In this document: positions 33,861 to 44,036 of the stretch, one piece after another
Position numbering within the stretch: the stretch's first letter is position 1
Layout: every line of letters begins with the position of its first letter
Source of the DNA: Owenia fusiformis
Lineage: Eukaryota > Annelida > Polychaeta > Sabellida > Oweniidae
DNA length: 64,000 bases
Direction of reading: 5' to 3'
Assembly (NCBI GenBank): GCA_903813345.2
Contig: CAIIXF020000012.1
Coordinates: forward strand, 30,843,001-30,907,000
Program-made: the position numbers and the translations under genes
The notes under the pieces: model-generated
What the model was told of the DNA's origin: nothing
The model's input: only the letters and a program-made list of their open reading frames with translations
Database searches by the model: none

Positions 33861-36800
33861 ATGGATGCGCCCATGAAACCTGTGGGCCCTTCTACTATTT
33901 ATTCACCTTCAGAGAAAATAGTGACATCTGGACTATCTATAGGGACTGTCGCTGATTACACTATAGGAGGAAATAAAGTTAGACATACAGGAATAACACT
34001 AGGTTCTTTAGGACCTTATGGGGGACGTCAAAGAGAAGAATATTATATTTTGAAATTTTCAGAAACATGCGCTTTCAAATCTGGAATGAGCTGTGTGTTA
34101 GGTTGGTAGTCTAAACAATATACATATTTTTTATTTTGGATGGAAGCTGCGTTACCTGAGAAATAATATAAGTAATATATGGAGGACTTCCCACTATCCG
34201 TGAACAATACACATTTTTTCCCGGAGAACTTTGAATATTTACACAAAGATTCTGTTAAAATACTTAGCGCCCATAGGCAACTGCTGTATTGCGCAATATA
34301 TAGGCTAAGTTTACTCACTTCGAGAGCCATGTTAGATTTTGAAACTTATCAAAATCCAAATAGCTTTCGCAGGAAGTGAGGCTAAGTGTTATCTCGCATA
34401 CCGAGACCATCTCTTCGATTCTGAACAAAGTTCAGTGAACGTTAGTATTTCGCAGCTAGCGATGGAGGATGTAATGTACATGTATGCAATATTAAACATT
34501 ACTGTTGTATTTCCAGGCTTTGGTATTGGTGCTGCATTTGGACTGTTCACGGCAGGTATAGACCCCTTGAGCACAGTAACAGGCTCAGAGACCCCCACAA
34601 CTAGGGCTGTTTTCCAGGAGATGAAGACGAGAAGTTTGAGCTATGGGAAAAACTTTGCACTTGTTGGCTGTATGTTTGCTGGAAGTGAATGTCTCATCGA
34701 AACAGTAAGTTACTAAAAATAAATTTCAAAGGCCATGTTCGTCATTGTACTTATTTAGGTCTAATAAGGTCTAATAATGACAATGTTTCCCATTTTTCTA
34801 AAAATTCTTTAAGTTACTTGCTGTGTTTAGAGATTTTATGTTATGCAAATGCCATATAAATGCTTGGCACCATTGAGTTATATCTTGCATAGATTATTTG
34901 ATGTGTTAACATAAAGCATTGAATTGTATATGTATATGTGTGATTATTAAATGTAAAGTTCAAAATACTGCCTCTACCATGTCAACTTATTTTCTCACCT
35001 ATTCAAATTTATCATGTTAGAGTACAGCATGTACAGGATCAAGTGTTTAAACCTTTCATTTATCATGTTACAGTACAGCATGTACAGGTTCAAGTGTTTA
35101 AACCTTTCATTTATCATGTTACAATACAGCATGTACAGGTTCAAGTGTTTTAACCTTTCATTTATCATGTTACAGTACAGCATGTACAGGATCAAGTGTT
35201 TAAACATTTCATTTATCATGTTAGAGTACAGCATGTACAGGTTCAAGTGTTTTAACCTTTCATTTATCATGTTACAGTACAGCATGTACAGGATCAAGTG
35301 TTTAAACATTTTATTTATCATGTAAGAGTACAGCATGTACAGGGTGAAGTGTTTAAACCTTTCATTTATCATGTTACAGTACAGCATGTACAGGTTCGAG
35401 TGTTTAAACCTTTCATTTATCATGTTACAGTACAGCATGTACAGGATCAAGTGTTTAAACCTTTCATTTATCATGTTACAGTACAGCATGTACAGGTGCA
35501 AGTGTTTTAACCTTTCATTTATCATGTTACAGTACAGCATGTACAGGATCAAGTGTTTAAACATTTCATTTATCATGTTAGAGTACAGCATGTACAGGTT
35601 CAAGTGTTTTAACCTTTCATTTATCATGTTAGAGTACAGCATGTACAGGGTCAAGTGTTCAAATCTTTCATTTATCATGCTAGAGTACATCATGTACAGG
35701 GTGAAGTGTTTAAACCTTTCATTTATCATGTTACAGTACAGCATGTACAGGATCAAGTATTTAAACCTTTCATTTATCATGTTACAGCACAGCATATACA
35801 GGTTCAAGTGTTTAAACCTTTCATTTATCATGTTACAGTACAGCATGTACAGGTTCAAGTGTTTAAACCTTTCATTTATCATGTTACAGTACAGCATGTA
35901 CAGGATCAAGTGTTTAAACCTTTCATTTATCATGTTACCGTACAGCATGTACAGGGTGAAGTGTTTAAACCTTTCATTTATCATGTTACCGTACAGCATG
36001 TACAGGGTGAAGTGTTTAAACCTTTCATTTATCATGTTACAGTACAGCATGTACAGGTTCAAGTGTTTAAACCTTTCATTTATCATGTTACAGTACAGCA
36101 TGTACAGGTTCGAGTGTTTAAACCTTTCATTTATCATGTTACAGTACAGCATGTACAGGGTGAAGTGTTTAAACCTTTCATTTATCATGTTAGAGTACAG
36201 CATGTACAGGGTCAAGTGTTTAAACCTTTCATTTATCATGTTACAGTACAGCATGTACAGGTTCGAGTGTTTAAACCTTTCATTTATCATGTTACCGTAC
36301 AGCCATGTACAGGTTCGAGTGTTTAAACCTTTCATTTATCATGTTACCGTACAGCATGTTCAGGGTGAAGTGTTTAAACCTTTCATTTATCATGTTACTG
36401 TACAGCCATGTACAGGTTCAAGTGTTTAAACCTTTCATTTATCATGTTACAGTACAGCATGTACAGGTTCAAGTGTTTAAACCTTTCATTTATCATGTTA
36501 CCGTACAGCATGTACAGGATCAAGTGTTTAAACATTTCATTTATCATGTTACCGTACAGCATGTACAGGTTCAAGTGTTTAAACCTTTCATTTATCATGT
36601 TACTGTACAGCATGTACAGGGTGAAGTGTTTAAACCTTTCATTTATCATGTTACCGTACAGCATGTACAGGGTCAAGTGTTTAAACCTTTCATTTATCAT
36701 GTTACAGTACAGCATGTACAGGGTCAAGTGTTTAAACCTTTCATTTATCATGTTACAGTACAGCATGTACAGGTTCGAGTGTTTAAACCTTTCATTTATC

Positions 36801-39800
36801 ATGTTACCGTACAGCATGTACAGGGTGAAGTGTTTAAACCTTTCATTTATCATGTTACCGTACAGCATGTACAGGTTCAAGTGTTTAAACCTTTCATTTA
36901 TCATGTTACCGTACAGCATGTACAGGGTGAAGTGTTTAAACCTTTCATTTATCATGTTTCCGTACAGCATGTACAGGGTGAAGTGTTTAAACCTTTCATT
37001 TATCATGTTACAGTACAGCATGTACAGGATCAAGTGTTTAAACCTTTCATTTATCATGTTAGAGTACAGCATGTACAGGATCAAGTGTTTAAACCTTTCA
37101 TTTATCATGTTACCGTACAGCATGTACAGGTTCAAGTGTTTAAACCTTTCATTTATCATGTTACAGTACAGCATGTACAGGTTCAAGTGTTTAAACCTTT
37201 CATTTATCATGTTACAGTACAGCATGTACAGGGTGAAGTGTTTAAACCTTTCATTTATCATGTTACAGTACAGCATGTACAGGTTCGAGTGTTTAAACCT
37301 TTCATTTATCATGTTACAGTACAGCATGTACAGGATCAAGTGTTTAAACATTTCATTTATCATGTTACAGCACAGCATGTACAGGTTCAAGTGTTTAAAC
37401 CTTTCATTTATCATGTTACAGTACAGCCATGTACAGGTTCAAGTGTTTAAACCTTTCATTTATCATGTTACAGCACAGCATATACAGGTTCAAGTGTTTA
37501 AACCTTTCATTTATCATGTTACAGTACAGCCATGTACAGGTTCAAGTGTTTACACCTGTCATTTATCATGTTACAGTACAGCATGTACAGGGTCAAGTGT
37601 TTAAACCTTTCATTTATCATGTTAGAGTACAGCATGTACAGGGTCAAGTGTTCAAATCTTTCATTTATCATGTTAGAGTACATCATGTACAGGGTGAAGT
37701 GTTTAAACCTTTCATTTATCATGTTACAGTACAGCATGTACAGGTTCAAGTGTTTAAACCTTTCATTTATCATGTAACAGTACAGCATGTACAGGATCAA
37801 GTGTTTAAACATTTCATTTATCATGTTACAGTACAGCATGTACATGATCAAGTGTTTAAACATTTCATTTATCATGTTACAGTACAGCATGTACAGGATG
37901 AAGTGTTTAAACCTTTCATTTATCATGTTACAGCACAGCATGTACAGGTTCAAGTGTTTAAACCTTTCATTTATCATGTTACAGTACAGCATGTACAGGG
38001 TGAAGTGTTTTAACCTTTCATTTATCATGTTACAGTACAGCATGTACAGGGTGAAGTGTTTAAACCTTTCATTTATCATGTTACAGTACAGCATGTACAG
38101 GTTCAAGTGTTTAAACCTTTCATTTATCATGTTACAGTACAGCATGTACAGGATCAAGTGTTTAAACCTTTCATTTATCATGTTACAGCACAGCATATAC
38201 AGGTTCAAGTGTTTAAACATTTCATTTATCATGTTAGAGTACAGCATGTACAGGGTGAAGTGTTTAAACCTTTCATTTATCATGTTACCGTACAGCATGT
38301 ACAGGGTGAAGTGTTTAAACCTTTCATTTATCATGTTACCGTACAGCATGTACAGGTTCAAGTGTTTAAACCTTTCATTTATCATGTTACCGTACAGCAT
38401 GTACAGGGTGAAGTGTTTAAACCTTTCATTTATCATGTTTCCGTACAGCATGTACAGGATCAAGTGTTTAAACCTTTCATTTATCATGTTACTGTACAGC
38501 CATGTACAGGTTCAAGTGTTTAAACCTTTCATTTATCATGTTACAGTACAGCATGTACAGGGTGAGGTGTTTAAACCTTTCATTTATCATGTTACAGCAC
38601 AGCATGTACAGGTTCAAGTGTTTAAACCTTTCATTTATCATGTTACTGTACAGCCATGTACAGGTTCAAGTGTTTAAACCTTTCATTTATCATGTTACAG
38701 TACAGCATGTACAGGGTGAGGTGTTTAAACCTTTCATTTATCATGTTACAGCACAGCATGTACAGGTTCAAGTGTTTAAACCTTTCATTTATCATGTTAC
38801 AGTACAGCCATGTACAGGTTCAAGTGTTTAAACCTTTCATTTATCATGTTACAGTACAGCATGTACAGGGTGAGGTGTTTAAACCTTTCATTTATCATGT
38901 TACTGTACAGCCATGTACAGGTTCAAGTGTTTAAACCTTTCATTTATCATGTTACAGTACAGCATGTACAGGTTCAAGTGTTTAAACCTTTCATTTATCA
39001 TGTTACAGTACAGCATGTACAGGGTGAGGTGTTTAAACCTTTCATTTATCATGTTACAGCACAGCATGTACAGGTTCAAGTGTTTAAACCTTTCATTTAT
39101 CATGTTACAGTACAGCATGTACAGGGTGAGGTGTTTAAACCTTTCATTTATCATGTTACAGCACAGCATGTACAGGTTCAAGTGTTTAAACCTTTCATTT
39201 ATCATGTTACAGCACAGCATGTACAGGTTCAAGTGTTTAAACCTTTCATTTATCATGTTACAGTACAGCATGTACAGGGTGAGGTGTTTAAACCTTTCAT
39301 TTATCATGTTACAGCACAGCATGTACAGGTTCAAGTGTTTAAACCTTTCATTTATCATGTTTCCGTACAGCATGTACAGGATCAAGTGTTTAAACCTTTC
39401 ATTTATCATGTTACTGTACAGCCATGTACAGGTTCAAGTGTTTAAACCTTTCATTTATCATGTTACAGTACAGCATGTACAGGGTGAGGTGTTTAAACCT
39501 TTCATTTATCATGTTACAGCACAGCATGTACAGGTTCGAGTGTTTAAACCTTTCATTTATCATGTTACAGTACAGCATGTACAGGTTCAAGTGTTTAAAC
39601 CTGTCATTTATCATGTTACAGTACAGCATGTACAGGGTCAAGTGTTTAAACCTTTCATTTATCATGTTAGAGTACAGCATGTACAGGGTGAAGTGTTTAA
39701 ACCTTTCATTTATCATGTTACAGTACAGGGGAAAGACTGAGCTTCTCAATGGAACAATGGCCGGAGGCTTCACAGGAGGAATCATTGGATTAAGAGGTAA

Positions 39801-40101
39801 GGAAGAGGAAATGCAATCCCATAATACCTAGGTTCAATATGGGTTATAATTTGATTGGCTCAGAGTGACACATTTGAATAACCTAAACAATTATGTGTAT
39901 GAAACATTTCCTCAACATTTCATCAATCGTGAATTATTTCTCCCAGTGATACCGAAAATGTCAACATTAGAAAACATTGAATCGGCAGTTTTCTCTTACA
40001 TTTTGATTTTTGTTATTTCAGCTGGGATAAAACCTGGTTTGATCGGTGCTGCTGGTTTTGCTGCCTTTTCCACTGCAATAGACTATTGGCTGAGGTATTA
40101 A
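33861..40101 (+). CDS. TIMM22: Mitochondrial inner-membrane carrier translocase subunit Tim22, four exons
   Basis: Exons 33861-34101, 34517-34704, 39724-39796 and 40022-40101 join in phase to 193 aa (human 194). The ATG (AAGATGG) is the first in frame. The N-terminal ~60 residues are variable. Residues 66-193 follow human TIMM22: SETCAFKSG (Cys70), GFGIGAAFGLFTAGID (81-96), PTTRAVFQEM, SYGKNFALVGCMFAGSECLIE (122-142), YRGK (144-147), AGGFTGGIIGLRAG and GFAAFSTAIDYWLR (179-192). These make the four membrane helices of the Tim17/22/23 fold. Tim22 forms the channel that inserts metabolite carriers, such as the ADP/ATP carrier, into the inner membrane. Intron 2 (5.0 kb) is almost wholly a minisatellite whose last unit is the exon-3 acceptor. 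Confidence 0.96.
35008..39723 (+). repeat. 51-bp minisatellite (~92 copies), each unit containing a copy of the TIMM22 exon-3 acceptor
   Basis: The unit is TACAGCATGTACAGG, then TTCAAGTGTTTAAACC, then TTTCATTTATCATGTTACAG. Exon 3 begins at 39724 right after the last TTTCATTTATCATGTTACAG, and its first bases (TACAGGGG) match the unit start. Variants include GGTGAAG, GGTCAAG and GGTGAGG after TACAG, TTAGAG, TTACCG or TTACTG at the end, and a C insertion making 52-bp units. Near 38500-38960 a trimer of 52+51+51 = 154 bp repeats. A multiple-of-three unit leaves long open frames on both strands; these are not genes. Confidence 0.97.
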
Positions 40102-40484
40102 GGTCAAAGGTCACTGAAATGGCAGATTATCGACTGAGGCATGATGGTCAAAGGTCATTGCAATGACAGACTATTGATCCAGCAATGTGGTTGATGTTCA
40201 ATACAATGACATATGGTTGGCCTCTTCAACTGCCACAATAGCCAATGGACTAAGATATTAGGGTCAGAAAACATTGCAAAACAGACTTTTGGCCGAGGCT
40301 ATGGGATTACAGGTGAACCTGATTGGCTTGCACTTTTTCTGGTATTCTGGTTGATAGCCTGTAGTATGCTGCTAGAATTGTTAGGTTGGAAATGGTGTTT
40401 CCTTATTAATGAGATATTTTCAGTGCCAAATATTTAATCAAATGGTGGATCTCTTTGACCGTTTGAATAAGATATTGCACTTCT

Positions 40485-40725
40485 ACTTAATTTGGCGATG
40501 CTTATTTTGGCAGATTTACTGTTTTGAACATTTGGCGGCTACTTAATTTGGCGCACTTGCAATATTACAAAGTTGTAATGGTACTTATTTACACGGTACT
40601 AAAATCACTAGGGAATTTGGTGGATTCTTAATTTGGCAAACTTTAACAATTTGGTGGATCCCCCAACTTAAAAAGACCGCCAAACTAAGAAGAAGTACAG
40701 TACCATGAATAGACAATTTCCCTAA
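40485..40725. mobile_element. AATTTGGCGG-rich MITE, copy 1
   Basis: Shares TTTGGCGGCTACTTAATTTG, TGCTTATTTTGGCAGATTT and ACTTGCAATATTAC with copies at 42570 (same strand) and 49085 (opposite strand). The ends carry inverted forms (CTTAATTTGGCG against CGCCAAACTAAG). It lies in the 3' flank of TIMM22. Confidence 0.7.
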
Positions 40726-40914
40726 TCTGAAAAGGTCGAGGATGCTTAAGTTTAGATTTCATGAAGGTTATGAAGCTGGGTGAACTGGGTGCATTTTATC
40801 AATTTTGGTCAAAATATCTCAATATTTCACCCTTCTGATAAAGAAGTGAAAACAGATTTTCTAGGCTGTTATAATGCCGGGGAGATCACTTTGTTAATAT
40901 CTAGCATTGATAGA

Positions 40915-41109
40915 CACTGGATTTTATCTTGAGTGGGTGCAAAATTCTTAATTGAACAATTTAGTCCAAATTTGATCAAAATATGCCTATTTTCATGATT
41001 TTTCTCATTTTCAAGTGGGTGCAAATGAGTTCTCAGGTGGGTGCAAGCCTGTTTTTAAAATCTCAGGTGGGTGATGTCCCCACTTGCTTTAATGCTAGGG
41101 AGATCACTG
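40915..41109 (-). mobile_element. CAGTGATCTCCC-ended MITE, copy 2 (inverted)
   Basis: Read on the minus strand it starts CAGTGATCTCCCTAGCATTA and contains AGCAAGTGGGGACATCACCC and GGCATATTTTGATCAAATTT, as in the copies at 21030 and 63480. No gene is seen between 40102 and 41565. Confidence 0.75.
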
Positions 41110-41565
41110 ATGTTAGAGTATTGCCAATTAATTACAAACACACAATCTTTGTTTTATCTTATTTATATTTTAATACTAGAAATACATTATGTTGAACTAT
41201 AAAATAATAAAAAAAATGGAACAAATATTTCTATAATGGTAAAATGATACCATTTCAAGTATTGTAAATATTGCATATGTAAAAATGTAAATACAAAATA
41301 AAATATGTGAAAAAACCTAATATTAATAACATGTATATTTCTTTTCATTTAACTCAATGTGGTATTTTTCTACAATTTACAAAGTAAAGGTAGGTCTTGA
41401 ACAATCAATCATCTTGCAAGTTGACTAAGACCTTTTAGTTATTGTAAATTGCAGTTAAAGTTGTTCTTCCTTTGATTGGCCCAGTTAGTGCTGTTGAGAT
41501 TGATTTAAGCTCAGCCCTTAACTTCCTGACCCTCTTTGGAATTGCTTGTATATTATATTTGCACA

Positions 41566-43668
41566 TTACAGGGTGTCCGATAAGGCTGTATCCAGCTCGA
41601 TTTTCTCACATATATCTTGAGTAGATGGATGATAAACACGTTCCCTCGGGACCATCAAATGTTCTATACCATCATTTTGTAACACCCTGTACTGTTCCTT
41701 AACAAAGTCTGTGATATCCTCAATTTTGAGTATCCACTCGTTTCCATACTTTTTGAGCACCTGAAAGAACAAAACCAAATTATTTTACCCTTGTAATTAT
41801 GTTAATTAGGAAGTGTTATTTGCATTGAACCAGTACACTATGGGCGTATTGTGAGACATGTAAGATTGACTATGATAAAACTTAACTTTCCAAGCCATTT
41901 TTCTTAAAACTGTAATCTTCTGCACAGTAGATCTTCATGATAAAAATATTTGTGTAATTTCCATGCTGGTAATTATCAATAACAAGACATTAACATGCAA
42001 AATGTCACCACCTTCCATTTGTAACAGATGGCTACCGCCAAACGCCATCCACAAAAAGTTAGAGACTTTAAAAATATGTCATCACTTTTTTTAAAAAAAT
42101 GAAAAAATCAATATTTTGCATATTTTTATGTACATGTATCTTTTATTCCCGATCAGGTTGGATTTCATTTTAAGTACAGAATATTTTGAAGAGAATGTTG
42201 AAACAACATTTCCTCGAAAAGTTTGGAACAACTTTTACCATTTTAAATTACAAGTATTTTTCCAATAATTTAAAAATTATATATTAAAATGTACAAATGA
42301 TCTAATCAGTGAGATTTTAGCCAACAAACCTACATCATTTTTTAGCCCAAGTTGAATTGCTTTCCTTTCTTGTTTGGTATAATCTGGAGCGTGATCAGGG
42401 TCCCACTGTAGCCTTATGTTAATATCCTTCTTGGTTTTTCCTTCTTTTCTCTCTCGCTGAAAATGAAATCATGATCATTAGTCAATCTAAAAGGATTTCT
42501 ACAGGGATTTCGCAATAGAAAGAAAAATAGTATCAATTTGTGTTACAAACAAAGGAAGTAGGCACATACTGTATGTCTACTTTATTTGGGGCTACTTATT
42601 TTGGCGGATTTGCTGATCTGAACATTTGGTGGCTACTTAATTTGGCGGACTTGCAATATTACTAAATTTACCAGGGAATTTGGCGGCGATTTAATTTGAC
42701 AGACTTTTAACAAATTGGCAGATCCATCAACTTGAAACAGCCGCAAAAGTATAGCAGAAAGTGCAATTTAGCTCAAGCATACAAAAACACTAATTATAAC
42801 CTACATGAACTGTATAGGCATTTTGAAGTATTTCTTCAAATCCCTCCTTAGTGATAGTTACTGCTAAGACTCGCTCCTGCTGTTTCTTACTCGCCCAACC
42901 GCATCTGTAGGTCATCCACAGGAAATTAGGCTTCACCCATGACATCCTGTCATAGCTAAATGCTGGGCCACCAAATCTGTAAGTGCAGGTACATGTATAT
43001 GTCAAGAAAATATATTATTTGAGACTTGGAAAGGAGCTGATCTCAGCAGTCCCTGTTCTTTCTAGAATTTTGGACAATCATGTCAAAGATTAAATTTTAA
43101 ATTAAAGTGTTTTTAACTTGTTAAAATCATACTCTCATAATTTTAACTGCTTTTTATAAAATTTCTCTTTCATGTCTGACATGCAAAATGTCAACACCTG
43201 CCATTTAATACAGACGCTGACAAAAGGAACTACATTGATCGACAAAGAGTCAGTTGAAAGTCCATGTTATAACCAAACACTGTCCATAATGTACTAGGGG
43301 AACATTTGGAGATATACATGTAATAGTAAGTAATTGATTTCAGGATCACAGTTTTAGACCTCATAAGGGGTATGTCAAGATAAGATGCCCTATGTCCCTT
43401 TTCACAAAACCTCCTTGAGATATGAATCTCCCAATAGACTGTCCAATGGTGAATTGAGTCTATGTCAAAGTTGTAATTAGCACACAATGTTTACAATAAA
43501 TGATACATACCTTTGGTTCTCAATTGCATAATCTGCTATTGCTTGATTAAAAGCTTGATAAACAACAACAGAATTTTCTGTGTATTGCGCCAAAATATGT
43601 TTTCCGCTTTTCGGCCAATGTTTCTCAACTTGTTCAATGTATAATTCAGTCAACAGTGAAGTGGACAT
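41566..43668 (-). CDS. DUF4291 family protein, four exons
   Basis: Minus-strand exons in transcript order: 43668-43511, 42976-42805, 42456-42334 and 41760-41566; phases agree and give 215 aa. The start is the first ATG in frame. Diagnostic DUF4291 motifs are VVVYQAFN (residues ~35-42) in exon 1, FGGPAFSYDRMSWVKPNFLW (54-73) then MTYRCGWASK and ERVLAVTI in exon 2, and IRLQWDPDH in exon 3. The C-terminal exon ends near VPRERVYHPST, like family members. The length matches the usual ~200 aa. The family is common in bacteria and fungi and has no assigned biochemical role, so none is proposed. It is head to head with NAA25. Confidence 0.9.
41981..42090 (+). repeat. TGTCACC dispersed repeat, copy 5
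   Basis: ACATTAACATGCAAAATGTC, TTTGTAACAGATGGC, AACGCCATCCACAAAAAGTT, then a damaged terminal hairpin (ATATGTCATCAC). Inside DUF4291 intron 3. Confidence 0.6.
42570..42745. mobile_element. AATTTGGCGG-rich MITE, copy 2
   Basis: GGCTACTTATTTTGGCGGAT, TGAACATTTGGTGGCTACTT, ACTTGCAATATTACTAAA and GGGAATTTGGCGG align with copy 1. Inside DUF4291 intron 2. Confidence 0.7.
43172..43215 (+). repeat. TGTCACC dispersed repeat, 5' fragment
   Basis: Only the left part is present: GACATGCAAAATGTCAACAC, CTGCCATTTAATACAGACGC. Inside DUF4291 intron 1. Confidence 0.5.
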
Positions 43669-44036
43669 TTTGACTTTTGTAGATGTACAGCTATTCTTGA
43701 CCACAAAGCAGCCTCATATGATCAAAATCATTAAATTTTTGTTTTTGATAAAGATATCCTAGGTAATTGCACCATATTTTCAAAAGCTTTGAAATTTGAA
43801 ATATTTAAACCCGGAAGTGCCGAGGAACACCTTTTTGATATCATTCACAAAGAAAATAAAACCAGCAAAAACCAATCATTTTACACACATTTTATTTCAT
43901 ATCTATCTATATTTATCATAAGTTTAGATAATGTGATCTCGGTCAATGCCAAAAACTCTGTAATTTGGAAGAAAACGATAAAATAAGAAAGAAAAAGTCC
44001 TCCGCCAAGTCTCGCAAGTTCTCGTAGTATCTCGTA
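43669..44036. promoter_or_regulatory. Putative bidirectional promoter between DUF4291 gene and NAA25
   Basis: 368 bp between opposed start codons. CTCGCAAGTTCTCGTAGTAT and a further CTCGTAATGG precede the NAA25 ATG, a short repeated motif of unknown meaning. No confident TATA box was recognised. Confidence 0.55.

Noticed and set aside
35008-39723. CRISPR array
   Set aside because: Units are contiguous with no spacers, the DNA is eukaryotic, and no cas genes are present.
34995-39831. Long open frames (up to ~446 codons) on both strands across the TIMM22 intron
   Set aside because: They follow from a repeat unit of 51 bp, a multiple of three, and exist in several frames and both strands at once. 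The region is an intron between conserved exons.
41566-41705. CAGGGTGTCC at 41570 and ACACCCTGTA at 41690 as ends of a small MITE
   Set aside because: Both lie inside DUF4291 exon 4 and encode in-frame residues up to the stop. The ends do not extend beyond a few bases.
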